DNA of 64,000 bases from UBA1479 sp040218445 (GCA_040218445.1 JAVJRK010000010.1:620001-684000); one strand, 5' to 3'; shown: positions 16,949 to 26,701, counted from the stretch's first letter. The notes: a model not told the origin generated them from the letters alone. Program-made: numbers and translations.

Positions 16949-17902
16949 ATGGCGAAATATCGCGTACACCTGCCGCAATTGAACGGCGGGCTGTTTTTGA
17001 CCGACGGCGGCATGGAAACCTATTTTTGTTTCCAGCTGGGCATCGACCTGCCGGAATTTGCCTCGTTTCCCCTGGTCGACGACGCCCGGGGCAGGGCAAC
17101 GATCATCGATTACATGGAACACTATATCCGCATCGCCTTGGAAGAGCGGACGGGGTTCGTTCTGGAAACGCCGACCTGGCGTGCCAATGCCGATTGGGGG
17201 GCGAAATTGGGATACGATCCGCAGGCACTTCACCGGATCAATATCGAGGCCGTGGGATTGATGGCCGAATTGCGCGACGCTTATGAAGCGCCGGAGACCC
17301 CCATGGTCATCAGCGGCAATATCGGGCCCCGCGGCGACGGCTATGACCCGGCGGAATTTCTGACGCCCTCCGTGGCTGAGGATTATCACGCCGCACAGAT
17401 CACCGCCTTTGCCAAATCCCAGGCCGATCTTGTCACCGCCATGACCATCACCCATCCGGGCGAGGCCATCGGCATCGTTCGTGCCGGACAGGCGGCCGGT
17501 CTGCCGGTGGTGATTTCCTTCACAACGGAAACGGACGGACGCCTGCCGGACGGGACCTCGCTGGAACAGGCCATCAACGACGTTGACGACGCCACGAACG
17601 GTGCTACCGCCTATTTCATGATCAACTGTGCCCATCCCAGCCATTTCCAGTCCGCCCTGGAAACGGGCAGCCCCTGGATCAACCGTATCCGGGGCGTTCG
17701 CGCCAATGCCTCGACCAAAAGCCATGCGGAACTGGATCGCTCGGACGTGCTGGACGCCGGAAACCCGGTGGAATTAGGGGATCAATACCGCGCCCTGCGC
17801 GACCGGTTTCCGCATTTCGCCGTCCTGGGCGGATGCTGCGGCACGGACCACCGGCACCTGGCCTGCATCGGTCATGCCTGCTGCGGCAAGGACGCCGCCT
17901 AG
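16949..17902 (+). CDS. Homocysteine S-methyltransferase family protein
   Basis: A 317-residue (betaine/SMM-type) homocysteine methyltransferase domain. The zinc ligands are Cys227 in MINCAHP and Cys296-Cys297 in LGGCCGTDHRHL. The N-terminus LTDGGMETYFCFQLGIDLPEF matches the family start. ATG 16949 follows GGATAAGGA. It is a stand-alone domain without cobalamin-binding modules, so the methyl donor is probably S-methylmethionine, a betaine or a related sulfonium or quaternary compound. It is divergent from tetR and convergent with the 2OG oxygenase gene. Confidence 0.85.
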   Translation: MAKYRVHLPQLNGGLFLTDGGMETYFCFQLGIDLPEFASFPLVDDARGRATIIDYMEHYIRIALEERTGFVLETPTWRANADWGAKLGYDPQALHRINIEAVGLMAELRDAYEAPETPMVISGNIGPRGDGYDPAEFLTPSVAEDYHAAQITAFAKSQADLVTAMTITHPGEAIGIVRAGQAAGLPVVISFTTETDGRLPDGTSLEQAINDVDDATNGATAYFMINCAHPSHFQSALETGSPWINRIRGVRANASTKSHAELDRSDVLDAGNPVELGDQYRALRDRFPHFAVLGGCCGTDHRHLACIGHACCGKDAA

Positions 17903-17926
17903 GTTTTGACCCGGTCCGGGCCGGTA

Positions 17927-18601
17927 CTATACAGGCTGGTCCGGATAGGCCAGTTCGTGGGTGCTTTTCCAGTCGTCGGCCACGTAATTGACGATCAGGG
18001 TCTGGCGTACGCCGCTGATGGTCTTGTTGCGGAAGCCGTGCCAGGTATCCGCGCCCGGCACGAAGGTAAGTGCCCGGTTGCGCTTATGCGGGGTCGGCCC
18101 GAAGTAGTCTTCTTCCTTGGGCCCCGAATAGATGTCGGTGCCCCAGTCCTCGCCCTCGGGCGCCTGGGACAGATAGACCAGAAGGCTCAGCTTCTTGACC
18201 GAGATGTCCTTATGCGGATGCAGCCAGAAGCCGTCGCGGTCCTGGGCGAATTCCAGGCGCAGATAGGTGCCGGAAAGATCGATGCCGCACATGCGCTCGA
18301 TCCGCTTGACCGTGCCCGGGTCCTGAAATCCCTCGGCGACCTGCTGACAAACGTCGAATTCGGCGCGGCGGCCCGGGTCGAAATAGCTGCGCGCGTCGTT
18401 GTTGGCGGCGCGGGCACCTTTCGTATAGTCAAGGCGTGGCGCATCGAAGGGCAGGGCACGGATGGCCTCGACCACATCGTCCGTGAACACGTTGTCCAAA
18501 ATCCAATGGGAAAACGGCTCGGTCCGAACCTCGCAATTGTCGAGGCTGGCCTGAAGGGTTGCCGTGGTTTCGGAAGCTGTGGTCATGATGTGGTCCGTCA
18601 T
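17927..18601 (-). CDS. 2-oxoglutarate/Fe(II)-dependent oxygenase
   Basis: About 224 residues with the double-stranded beta-helix of the prolyl-4-hydroxylase-like group. The iron ligands are His130 and Asp132 in HPHKD and His188 in DTWHGF, and Arg199 in VRQTLIVNY binds 2-oxoglutarate. ATG 18601 or ATG 18586 are both possible starts; neither has a strong ribosome site. It precedes nothing obvious in an operon and ends 24 bp from the convergent methyltransferase. The substrate could be a protein or small molecule. Confidence 0.8.
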   Translation of the reverse strand: MTDHIMTTASETTATLQASLDNCEVRTEPFSHWILDNVFTDDVVEAIRALPFDAPRLDYTKGARAANNDARSYFDPGRRAEFDVCQQVAEGFQDPGTVKRIERMCGIDLSGTYLRLEFAQDRDGFWLHPHKDISVKKLSLLVYLSQAPEGEDWGTDIYSGPKEEDYFGPTPHKRNRALTFVPGADTWHGFRNKTISGVRQTLIVNYVADDWKSTHELAYPDQPV

Positions 18602-18698
18602 CGCGTTTCGCGGGCCCGGAAACAATGGGCGGGCCCTTGTGTTAAATCCTTCTGCGGGGACCGTCAAACGTTCCGTCCATCGCAATACGCCGAAGCCG

Positions 18699-19961
18699 TT
18701 ACAGGGCCTCGCCCCGCATCAGGCGCGGCAAATCCCCGACCTCGCCCATGGCGTGGCGCATGAAGACCTTTTTCAGATCGGGCAGGGCGTTGACCGCACC
18801 CAGGCCCAGATCACGCGCCAGGCGCACGGGCGCGATATCGTTGGAAAATAAACGGTTCAACACATCGGTCATGCCGAGCATCAGGGAGTTATCGAACCGG
18901 CGGCCGCGTTCATAATCCTCAAGCACGGCGGACGACCCCAGGTCCAGGCCGACCCGGCGGGCATCGGCCAGCACTTCGGCCAGGACAGCGACATCGCGCA
19001 GCCCCATGTTCAGGCCCTGGCCCGCAATGGGGTGCATGCCGTGCAGCGCGTCCCCGGCCAGGACATAGCGTTCGGCCACGGCGCGTTCGGCCACGGAAAG
19101 CGCCAAGGGGTAGCTCCAACGCGGGCCGACCAGGGCGAGCGAGCCCAGGAAATCACCGAACCGAAGGGCCAGTTCGGCCAGGAAATCATCGTCATCCAGG
19201 GCCATGATCGCCGGCGCCAGGTCACGGCGTTCGGTCCAGACCAAGGACGACTGATGCTGTTCGCGCCCGGGCGCGCCCTTGATCGGCAGGATCGCGAACG
19301 GCCCCGCCGCCAGGAAATGTTCATGGGCGATACAGCCGTGGGGGTGTTCATGATCGACCGTGCAGACGATCCCCGTTTGATCATACGTCCAGCCCGTGGC
19401 ACGGATGCCGGCCCAGGTCCGCGTGCGCGATTGCCGCCCGTCGGCGCCGACGATCAGCGATGCCGCCAGCACCCGCCCGTCACCCAGGGTCAGCAACGCC
19501 CGGGGGCCGCTCAGATCCATTTGGGAAATGGTCACCGGCGCTTCGACGGTTAAATTTTCGGCGGCCCGCTGGGCATCGAACAGGGCGCGGCGGATAAAGC
19601 GGTTTTCGACCATGTAGCCGAACGGAGCATCCCCCAGGGCGCTGTGGTCGTAATGCAGGAACAACAGCGATCCCGCATCGGCGACGCGGATATCCCGGAT
19701 CGGTGATGCGGTCGGGCGCAGATCGCCCCACAGGCCCGCGGCCACTAGCACCCGATGGGTCGCCAAGGCGATGGCCGAGGCCCGGCCATCGAACCCGTCG
19801 TCCAGCCCGGCCGCCGGGTCCGCCCGGTCGACCAGGGTGACGCGCAACCCCGCACCCGCCAGCAGCACCGCCAGGGTCCCGCCCACAAGACCGCCGCCGA
19901 CGATCAGCACGTCGGCCGAACCGTCGGCAGATATCTCCGCGGATCCGTTCAGTGGGGCCAT
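18699..19961 (-). CDS. UbiH/UbiF/COQ6-family FAD monooxygenase
   Basis: A 420-residue aromatic hydroxylase of ubiquinone biosynthesis. The N-terminal Rossmann motif is VLIVGGGLVGGTLAVLL. The DG motif is LIVGADGRQSRTR. The C-terminal FAD ribityl motif YVLAGDALHGMHPIAGQG followed by LNMGLRD is diagnostic. ATG 19961 follows GGAGACACC at proper spacing, which decides it over an ATG 12 codons upstream. Which ring position it hydroxylates (UbiH, UbiF, UbiI or alphaproteobacterial UbiL/UbiM) cannot be settled by eye. Confidence 0.87.
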   Translation of the reverse strand: MAPLNGSAEISADGSADVLIVGGGLVGGTLAVLLAGAGLRVTLVDRADPAAGLDDGFDGRASAIALATHRVLVAAGLWGDLRPTASPIRDIRVADAGSLLFLHYDHSALGDAPFGYMVENRFIRRALFDAQRAAENLTVEAPVTISQMDLSGPRALLTLGDGRVLAASLIVGADGRQSRTRTWAGIRATGWTYDQTGIVCTVDHEHPHGCIAHEHFLAAGPFAILPIKGAPGREQHQSSLVWTERRDLAPAIMALDDDDFLAELALRFGDFLGSLALVGPRWSYPLALSVAERAVAERYVLAGDALHGMHPIAGQGLNMGLRDVAVLAEVLADARRVGLDLGSSAVLEDYERGRRFDNSLMLGMTDVLNRLFSNDIAPVRLARDLGLGAVNALPDLKKVFMRHAMGEVGDLPRLMRGEAL

Positions 19962-20069
19962 GATAGGTGTCTCCAGCTTGGCACGGCAGGTTTTCAATAC
20001 GCCTTATAAACCCATTCGCTCTGGATCGCAGAATTTCCCGATCCATGGTGAAAGTCCAGGCGCCATATC

Positions 20070-20115
20070 TGTGTAATATTTATGCAATTTCTATATTTTG
20101 AGCATTATTTGTGCA
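20070..20115 (+). promoter_or_regulatory. Candidate NtrC enhancer half-sites upstream of glnK
   Basis: Two degenerate 17-bp segments, 20070-20086 (TG...ATGCA) and 20099-20115 (TGAGC...GTGCA), resemble the NtrC consensus TGCAC-N7-GTGCA, best in the right half. They lie about 80-125 bp upstream of the sigma54-like element, a normal enhancer distance. Confidence 0.35.
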
Positions 20116-20190
20116 TAATATTGACGCGATCATACTCCGTAAATTCCCATATATCCTTGATTATGAACGACAAAATCACCTTTCCGGGAT

Positions 20191-20208
20191 TCCGGCACGG
20201 TTCTTGAA
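20191..20208 (+). promoter_or_regulatory. Sigma54-like promoter of glnK-amtB
   Basis: CGGCACGGTTCTTGAA closely matches TGGCACG-N4-TTGCA. The -24 GG is at 20194-20195, but the -12 GC is GA here (20206-20207). It sits 114 bp upstream of the glnK start. glnK-amtB operons are classically NtrC/sigma54-driven. Confidence 0.5.
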
Positions 20209-20321
20209 ATTGTGCGTTGCGAAATCGGGTCATGGGGCCCGGCACATTTTCGTCGGCGGGCGTCGGAGAGTTCCGCACACCCGACCGGGACGTGGCCAAA
20301 AAAGCGGAAAGGATTAACGAA

Positions 20322-20660
20322 ATGAAGCTGATCATGGCCGTGATTAAGCCGTTTAAGTTGGAGGAGGTTCGAGAAGCCCTCACGCCGCTCGGCGTGGAAG
20401 GTATGACCGTCAGTGAGGTCAAAGGCTTCGGACGCCAAAAGGGGCAAGCGGAAATCTACCGCGGCGCCGAATACATGGTGAACTTCCTGCCCAAAGTGAA
20501 GCTCGAGATCGCCGTCAAGGACGACCTCGTCGCCTCGATCGTCGAAACCATTCAGAAAACCGCCCAGACCGGCAAGATCGGCGACGGCAAGGTTTTCGTC
20601 TACTCGCTTGAACAGGCCGTGCGAATCCGTACGGGCGAAGCAGGCGCGGATGCCCTTTAG
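20322..20660 (+). CDS. glnK: Nitrogen regulatory protein P-II (GlnK)
   Basis: A 112-residue trimeric signal protein sensing 2-oxoglutarate, ATP/ADP and glutamine status. ATG 20322 follows AAAGGATT. It starts MKLIMAVIKPFKLEEV. The T-loop has the uridylylation site Tyr51 (RGAEYMV), and GKIGDGKVFV is the B-loop motif. It sits 12 bp ahead of amtB, which makes GlnK rather than GlnB the likely paralogue. It blocks AmtB under ammonium excess. Confidence 0.95.
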   Translation: MKLIMAVIKPFKLEEVREALTPLGVEGMTVSEVKGFGRQKGQAEIYRGAEYMVNFLPKVKLEIAVKDDLVASIVETIQKTAQTGKIGDGKVFVYSLEQAVRIRTGEAGADAL

Positions 20661-20672
20661 GAGGTTTTCCAA

Positions 20673-22031
20673 ATGACCATTGAAAATCTGAAACAGATGT
20701 TTTCAAAAAGCGCCGCGCATATGGCCGGCGTGATGGGGGCAGCCGTTCTGTTGCTTGCCATGTCCGGCTCGGCCCATGCCGAAATTCCCGGCGAATCACA
20801 ATTCGTGTTCAACACGTTCTCCTTCCTGGTGCACGGCTTCCTGGTCATGTGGATGGCCGCGGGCTTCGCCATGCTGGAAGCGGGCCTGGTGCGGACCAAA
20901 AACACCGCCATGCAGTGCCTGAAGAACGTCTCGTTGTTCTCGATCGCGTCGATCATGTACTACCTGATCGGCTATAACCTGATGTACGACGGCGTCGACG
21001 GCGGCTTCATGGGCTCCATTTCCCTGTGGGGTCAGGATGACAGCGCGGCAGCAGCCGGCAAATTCGTCGGTGACGGTGCGGTCGGCTATTCGGCGGCGTC
21101 CGACTTCTTCTTCCAACTGGTGTTCGTCGCAACCGCGGCCTCGATCGTTTCCGGGACCGTGGCCGAACGCGTCAAGCTGTGGGCCTTCCTGATCTTCACG
21201 GTCGTGCTCACGGGCATCATCTACCCGATCCAGGGCTCCTGGCAGTGGGGCGGCGGCTGGCTTGCCGAACTGGGCTTCGCCGACTTCGCCGGCTCGACCC
21301 TGGTGCATTCCACGGGCGGCTGGGCGGCCTTGACCGGCGCCATCATCATCGGGGCCCGTACGGGCAAGTACAGTGCCGACGGCACCGTGCGGCCGATGCC
21401 GGGCGCCAACCTGCCGCTCGCCACACTGGGCACGTTCATCCTGTGGCTCGGCTGGTTCGGCTTCAACGGCGGCTCGCAGCTCGCCATGGGGTCGGCAGCC
21501 GATGCCATCGCGATCTCGAACATCTACATCAACACCAACATCGCCGCCGCGGGCGGGGTCGTTGCCACGGTCATCCTGACCCAGCTGATCTACAAAAAGG
21601 TCGATCTGACCATGGCCCTGAACGGTGCCTTGGCCGGCCTGGTGTCGATCACCGCCGGTCCGGACACGCCGTCGCTCGGCATGGCCATGATCATCGGCGC
21701 GATCGGTGGTGTGATCGTCGTGGTGTTCGTGCCGCTGCTGGACAAGCTGAAGATCGACGACGTGGTCGGCGCCATTCCGGTCCACCTCGTAGCCGGTATC
21801 TGGGGCACCATGGCGGTGCCGCTGACCAACAGCGATGCGTCCTTCTACGCACAGGCCGTGGGTGTCGTTTCCATCGGCGCCTTCGTGATCGTCACCTCCG
21901 CCGTCATCTGGTTCGTCCTGAAGATGGTCATGGGTGTGCGGGTCACGCCGGAAGAAGAGGAATCGGGGCTCGACCAGACCGAATGCGGTCTCGAGGCCTA
22001 TCCCGAATTCCGGGGCTCACAAACCATCTAA
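20673..22031 (+). CDS. amtB: Ammonium transporter AmtB
   Basis: A 452-residue inner-membrane ammonium channel. It has a cleavable signal peptide (about residues 1-36, ending SGSAHA) followed by about eleven membrane helices. Family motifs are visible: MWMAAGFAMLEAGLVRTKN, DFAGSTLVHSTGGWAAL with one pore histidine, and GLVSITAG, with HLVAGIWGT carrying the second histidine. GAGGTTTT precedes ATG 20673. It is co-transcribed with glnK and closed by the terminator at 22057. Confidence 0.96.
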   Translation: MTIENLKQMFSKSAAHMAGVMGAAVLLLAMSGSAHAEIPGESQFVFNTFSFLVHGFLVMWMAAGFAMLEAGLVRTKNTAMQCLKNVSLFSIASIMYYLIGYNLMYDGVDGGFMGSISLWGQDDSAAAAGKFVGDGAVGYSAASDFFFQLVFVATAASIVSGTVAERVKLWAFLIFTVVLTGIIYPIQGSWQWGGGWLAELGFADFAGSTLVHSTGGWAALTGAIIIGARTGKYSADGTVRPMPGANLPLATLGTFILWLGWFGFNGGSQLAMGSAADAIAISNIYINTNIAAAGGVVATVILTQLIYKKVDLTMALNGALAGLVSITAGPDTPSLGMAMIIGAIGGVIVVVFVPLLDKLKIDDVVGAIPVHLVAGIWGTMAVPLTNSDASFYAQAVGVVSIGAFVIVTSAVIWFVLKMVMGVRVTPEEEESGLDQTECGLEAYPEFRGSQTI

Positions 22032-22056
22032 GTTCCTCCACACAACTCCTACTCAC

Positions 22057-22088
22057 GGGGCCGGAAGTTTTCTTCCGGCCCCTTTTTT
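22057..22088 (+). terminator. Rho-independent terminator of glnK-amtB
   Basis: A perfect 11-bp stem, GGGGCCGGAAG/CTTCCGGCCCC, with a TTTT loop (22057-22082), followed by TTTTTT. It lies 26 bp after the amtB stop. Confidence 0.93.
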
Positions 22089-22164
22089 ATTCAAGGCCCC
22101 TTCTGTTTTCTTGTCTTTGCCGTGCCGGGCGATAGACTCCGCCCACACCACACAGGGCCTGACC

Positions 22165-23352
22165 ATGCTCAACCCCCGCTATAACGACCTGCCGGTCTAT
22201 CCGTTCGACCGCCTGCGCCGGCTGCTTGACCCCCATTCCCCGACCGCGGGGATGGAGCCGATCTCGCTCGCCGTCGGCGATCCGACCTTCGATCCCCCGG
22301 CGGCCATCGCCGAAACCATGGCCGATAAATCCCCCTTATGGAGCCGCTATCCGGCAACCGACGGCACGCCCGATTTCCGCGCCGCCGCCGCCGGCTGGCT
22401 CGACCGGCGCTACGGCCTGGGGACCGACATCGACCCGGACCGCCACATCCTGCCCGTGGTCGGCACGCGCGAAGGCCTGGCCCTGGTCGCCAATCTGGTG
22501 GTCCCGCCGGAAAAAGCGGGCAAGCGCCCCCTGGTTGTCATGCCCAATCCCTGTTTCCATACCTACATGGCCGCCGCCGTGTTTTCCGGCGCCGAACGCC
22601 GCCATCTGCCGGCAACGGCGGAAACGGGCTTCATGCCCGACCTGTCCCAAATGAGCGCCGCCGATTGGGACCGCACGGCCCTGTTCTATCTATGCTCGCC
22701 GGGCAATCCGCAGGGCGGCGTGGCTTCCATGGGTCTGTTGATGGATGCCATCATCCTGGCCCGGCGCCATGATTTCGTGCTGGTGGTCGATGAATGCTAT
22801 GCGGAAATCTACGACGCCTTTCCGCCGGCCGGCGCGCTGGAGGCCTGCCGCGCCATCGACGGCAAGTTCACCAACGTTCTGGTCTTTCATTCCCTGTCGA
22901 AACGGTCATCGGCCCCCGGCATGCGGTCCGGCTTCGTGGCCGGTGATGCGGAGCTGATTTCCCGCTATCGCATGTTGCGCAACTATCTGGGCGCGCAGAT
23001 GCCCCACCCGGCGCTTTATGCTTCGGCCCGGTTATGGTCCGACGATTCGGACGCTTTTCGCTATCGGACCGCCTATCAGGGCCTGATTTCGACGGCCCAG
23101 GATGTGCTTGGCGAACGCTTCGATTTCTTCCGGCCAGCCGGTGGATTTTTTCTTTGGCTGAATGTCGAAAACGGTGAAGAGGCGGCTCTAACGCTTTGGA
23201 AAGACGCGGCAATTCGTGTTTTGCCCGGGGCCTATATGAGCGCAGCCGAAACCGATGGCAGCAACCCCGGCCAAGCCTTTATCCGCGTTGCCCTGGTACA
23301 TGAACAATCAACCATAGAGACTGCCTTAAGAAGGCTTGTTAAGGTCTTGTAA
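22165..23352 (+). CDS. dapC: Class I/II aminotransferase, succinyldiaminopimelate transaminase-like
   Basis: A 395-residue fold-type I PLP enzyme. The cofactor lysine is in FHSLSKRSSAPGMRSGF. PNPCFHTY, LCSPGNPQGG and VVDECYAE are the standard PLP-contact motifs. The N-terminus MLNPRYNDLPVYPFDRLRRLL is typical of alphaproteobacterial DapC, which converts N-succinyl-2-amino-6-ketopimelate in lysine/peptidoglycan synthesis. ATG 22165 gives the usual length. It lies 24 bp ahead of ftsK. The symbol is a family-level assignment. Confidence 0.78.
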   Translation: MLNPRYNDLPVYPFDRLRRLLDPHSPTAGMEPISLAVGDPTFDPPAAIAETMADKSPLWSRYPATDGTPDFRAAAAGWLDRRYGLGTDIDPDRHILPVVGTREGLALVANLVVPPEKAGKRPLVVMPNPCFHTYMAAAVFSGAERRHLPATAETGFMPDLSQMSAADWDRTALFYLCSPGNPQGGVASMGLLMDAIILARRHDFVLVVDECYAEIYDAFPPAGALEACRAIDGKFTNVLVFHSLSKRSSAPGMRSGFVAGDAELISRYRMLRNYLGAQMPHPALYASARLWSDDSDAFRYRTAYQGLISTAQDVLGERFDFFRPAGGFFLWLNVENGEEAALTLWKDAAIRVLPGAYMSAAETDGSNPGQAFIRVALVHEQSTIETALRRLVKVL

Positions 23353-23376
23353 ACCTTAATAACCTAGAAGTCGCTT

Positions 23377-25806
23377 ATGGCAGCGTCACAGCAAACCTCC
23401 GGTCTGGTCCACCTGTTCCCGCAAGGAACGGGGGCTTTCGTGCGCCGCCGCCTGGCCGAACTGGCCGGCGTCGCCCTGTTCATTGCCGGCGCCGGCGCCG
23501 GGGCTGCCTTGGTCACCTTCCATGCGGGCGACCCGTCCCTCAACACGGCTTCGGGCGATGCGGTGCAGAACCTGCTGGGCCGGCCCGGCGCCGTTGTCGC
23601 CGATCTGGGCCTGCAGCTGTTCGGGGTGATCGCCGTCGTTCTGCCGCTGGTGGCCCTGGCCTGGGGCTGGTCCTTGATGCGCATGCGCAGGCTGGGCAGC
23701 CTGACGCTGCGCCTGCTGTTCCTTTTGATCGCCCTGCTGGGCCTGACCCTGGCCATGGCGCCGCTTGACCGGCCGGAAACCTGGCCGCTGGCCACGGGCC
23801 TGGGCGGCGTGGCCGGCAACATGGCGTTCGACGGCCTGTTCCGCCTGTTGGGCCACCTGCATCTGAGCATTCCCGGCGAATGGCTGGGCAGCGCCGCCGC
23901 CGTGATCGGCACCGTGGCCTTTATCTGTGCCCTTGGGTTTTCCCGGCGTGATTGGGCCGCCGGCCTGCGCGCCGTGCTCGGCACGGCCCAGGGCCTGTTT
24001 CTTGCTCTGCGGACGGCGGTCCGCTGGACCATCGACATGGCGGGACGCATGAAGAATACGGACGTCCTTGACCTGGACGGCCCGATCGCGGCCGACCCCC
24101 TGGATGACGACATCGACGATACCGAAACCGCGGCGCCGGCCGCCCGCGAGCGCGCCGCCGTCGACAGCCGGCCCAAAAAGGGCAAAGGCCTGATCGCCCG
24201 GGCCCGCGAACGCAAGGCCGCCAAATCCAAAAAGGCGCTGATCCAGCCGCCCGCCGCCAAGCCCAAGGCCGCGAAGAAAGCCAACAACCAGCGCTCCTTG
24301 GATCTGGGCGGTGACGGCACCTACCGGGGCCCCACGCTGGATCTGTTGAGCGGACCCGACGTGATCCAGGGCCCGGCCCATGATCCGGACAAATTGGCCC
24401 AGAATGCCCAGTATCTGGCATCGGTCCTCGACGATTTCGGCGTCAAGGGCGAGATCGTCAAGGTCCGCCCCGGCCCCGTGGTTACCCTGTACGAGCTGGA
24501 ACCCGCCCCCGGCACCAAGACATCGCGCGTGGTCGGCCTGTCCGACGACATCGCGCGTTCCATGTCGGCAATCAGCGTGCGCATCGCCGTTGTCCCCGGG
24601 CGCAGCGTGATCGGGATCGAATTACCGAACCAGGACCGGGAAGGCGTGCATCTGCGCGAATTGCTGGCTTCGCAGTCGTTCGACAAGACCAAATCCAAAC
24701 TTCCCCTGACCCTGGGCAAGGATATCGGCGGCCAGCCGGTGATCGCCGACCTGGCGACCATGCCGCATCTGCTGATCGCGGGCACCACCGGGTCCGGCAA
24801 ATCGGTCGGCATGAACGCCATGGTGCTATCGTTGCTGTATCGCCTGTCGCCCGAACAATGCCGGTTCATCATGATCGACCCCAAAATGCTGGAACTGTCG
24901 GTCTATGAGGGCATCCCCCATCTTCTGACGCCGGTCGTGACCGACCCCAAGAAAGCCGTGGTCGCATTGAAATGGACCGTGCGCGAGATGGAGGAACGCT
25001 ATCGCGCCATGTCGCAGCTGGGCGTGCGCAATGTCGAGGGCTATAACGCCCGCATCGCCGAAGCCCAGAAAAAAGGCGAGGTGCTGTCGCGCCGGGTCCA
25101 GACCGGCTTCGACGCCGAGGGCCGCCCCGTGTTCGAAGATCAGCCGCTCGGCACCGATCCCCTGCCCTTCATCGTGGTCGTGGTCGACGAAATGGCCGAC
25201 CTAATGCTGGTCGCGGGCAAGGACGTGGAAGCCGCCATCCAGCGCTTGGCACAAATGGCGCGGGCTGCCGGCATCCATATCATGATGGCCACACAGCGCC
25301 CATCCGTGGACGTCATCACCGGCACCATCAAGGCCAACTTCCCGACCCGCATTTCCTTCCAGGTCACGTCCAAGATCGACAGCCGCACCATTCTGGGCGA
25401 ACAGGGGGCTGAACAGCTGCTGGGCCGTGGCGACATGCTGTACATGGCCGGCGGCGGGCGCATCACCCGCGTGCACGGACCTTTCGTGTCCGACGACGAG
25501 GTCGAACAGGTCGTCAGTCACCTAAAATCCCAGGGCACGCCCGAATATATCGAAGACGTCACCCGCGACGACGAAACAGGCGACCTGAACGCATCCGGCG
25601 GCGGCGGCGATTCCGGCGACGCGCTGTATGACGAGGCGGTCGCCCTGGTCGCCCGCGAAGGCAAGGCGTCGACCAGTTTCGTGCAGCGTCACCTGCAGAT
25701 CGGCTATAACCGGGCCGCCCGCCTGATCGAGCGCATGGAAAGCCAGGGCGTGGTCAGCCCCGCCGACCGGGTCGGCCGGCGCGAGGTTCTGGTCGGCACG
25801 CACTGA
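23377..25806 (+). CDS. ftsK: DNA translocase FtsK
   Basis: An 809-residue septal DNA pump that clears chromosome termini. Order: about four N-terminal membrane helices (to about residue 190), a charged Ala/Lys/Pro linker, the alpha-beta motor with Walker A GTTGSGKS (469-476) and Walker B FIVVVVDEMADLM, then a winged-helix gamma domain at the C-terminus (LVAREGKASTSFVQRHLQIGYNRAARLIERME) that reads KOPS. Full length for an alphaproteobacterial FtsK. It is probably co-transcribed with the upstream aminotransferase gene and with lolA. Confidence 0.97.
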   Translation: MAASQQTSGLVHLFPQGTGAFVRRRLAELAGVALFIAGAGAGAALVTFHAGDPSLNTASGDAVQNLLGRPGAVVADLGLQLFGVIAVVLPLVALAWGWSLMRMRRLGSLTLRLLFLLIALLGLTLAMAPLDRPETWPLATGLGGVAGNMAFDGLFRLLGHLHLSIPGEWLGSAAAVIGTVAFICALGFSRRDWAAGLRAVLGTAQGLFLALRTAVRWTIDMAGRMKNTDVLDLDGPIAADPLDDDIDDTETAAPAARERAAVDSRPKKGKGLIARARERKAAKSKKALIQPPAAKPKAAKKANNQRSLDLGGDGTYRGPTLDLLSGPDVIQGPAHDPDKLAQNAQYLASVLDDFGVKGEIVKVRPGPVVTLYELEPAPGTKTSRVVGLSDDIARSMSAISVRIAVVPGRSVIGIELPNQDREGVHLRELLASQSFDKTKSKLPLTLGKDIGGQPVIADLATMPHLLIAGTTGSGKSVGMNAMVLSLLYRLSPEQCRFIMIDPKMLELSVYEGIPHLLTPVVTDPKKAVVALKWTVREMEERYRAMSQLGVRNVEGYNARIAEAQKKGEVLSRRVQTGFDAEGRPVFEDQPLGTDPLPFIVVVVDEMADLMLVAGKDVEAAIQRLAQMARAAGIHIMMATQRPSVDVITGTIKANFPTRISFQVTSKIDSRTILGEQGAEQLLGRGDMLYMAGGGRITRVHGPFVSDDEVEQVVSHLKSQGTPEYIEDVTRDDETGDLNASGGGGDSGDALYDEAVALVAREGKASTSFVQRHLQIGYNRAARLIERMESQGVVSPADRVGRREVLVGTH

Positions 25807-25856
25807 TCCGCAATCCCCGGGTTTACCCGGGCGCCCGACGGGCCTACATATCGTCC

Positions 25857-26537
25857 ATGAACATTCGCGTTTTTTCCCGCATCCGCCATGCCGCCTGTCC
25901 CGGCCTTTGCCTGTGGCTTCTGGCCGCGATTCTGCTGGTCGCATCCCCCTCCGCCATGGCCCAGGGCGATGCCCAGGAAATCACCCTTAACGCCCAGCAG
26001 CGCACCCTGGTCAAACAGGTCGAAACCTATCTCAACGGCATCACGACCCTGCAGTCCAAGTTCTTCCAGCAGACATCGACCAATGAATTCGCCGAAGGCG
26101 AGATCTATCTGTCCCGGCCCGGCCAACTGCGCATCGAATACAAACCGCCCAACCATATTCTGATCGTCGCCAAGGGCGAATTCCTGAGCTACATCGACAA
26201 GGAACTCAAGAACGTCACCTATATTCCGGTCGAAGATACACCGGCGGCGTTTCTGCTCAGCGGACGGATCAGCCTGGACCCGAAACGGGTCGCCTTTCAT
26301 GAGGTCACCCGGGAAAACGGCGCGGTCTTCATCTCCGTGGCGGAACGGGACCAGCCCTTCGCCGGGCGATTGACCCTGATTTTCCGGGCCAATCCGCTGA
26401 GTTTGCGCAAATGGACCGTGGTCGACGCCCAGGGAACGATCACCGATATCGTCCTGACCGACCCGTTTTACGGCGGCCGGATCGATCCCAAGCAGTTCGA
26501 ATTCGTCGAATACGAACGCGAGCGCAGCGGAGAATAG
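25857..26537 (+). CDS. lolA: Outer-membrane lipoprotein carrier protein LolA
   Basis: A 226-residue periplasmic chaperone shuttling lipoproteins from LolCDE to the outer membrane. An N-terminal signal peptide (hydrophobic to about residue 36, ending PSAMAQ) precedes the LolA domain: LNGITTLQSKFFQQTSTNEFAEGEIYLSRPGQLRIEY and the later FLLSGRISLD. A GC-rich 6-bp stem with a TTTA loop lies in the 50-bp gap after ftsK (25816-25831). Confidence 0.93.
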   Translation: MNIRVFSRIRHAACPGLCLWLLAAILLVASPSAMAQGDAQEITLNAQQRTLVKQVETYLNGITTLQSKFFQQTSTNEFAEGEIYLSRPGQLRIEYKPPNHILIVAKGEFLSYIDKELKNVTYIPVEDTPAAFLLSGRISLDPKRVAFHEVTRENGAVFISVAERDQPFAGRLTLIFRANPLSLRKWTVVDAQGTITDIVLTDPFYGGRIDPKQFEFVEYERERSGE

Positions 26538-26701
26538 GGCCCAGGGCATAAGTCATGCGTTAATTGCATGGCTGATAGAGCATTTTCGCCCTGGTATCCC
26601 GCGCCAATCTACCCAATATAAATCTTATACAGCGCGGCCCAAATGCTGCGCCGCCGGACGACGCGCCCCCCTCGCCGTCCGGCATCTCCAAAAATGGAGA
26701 C

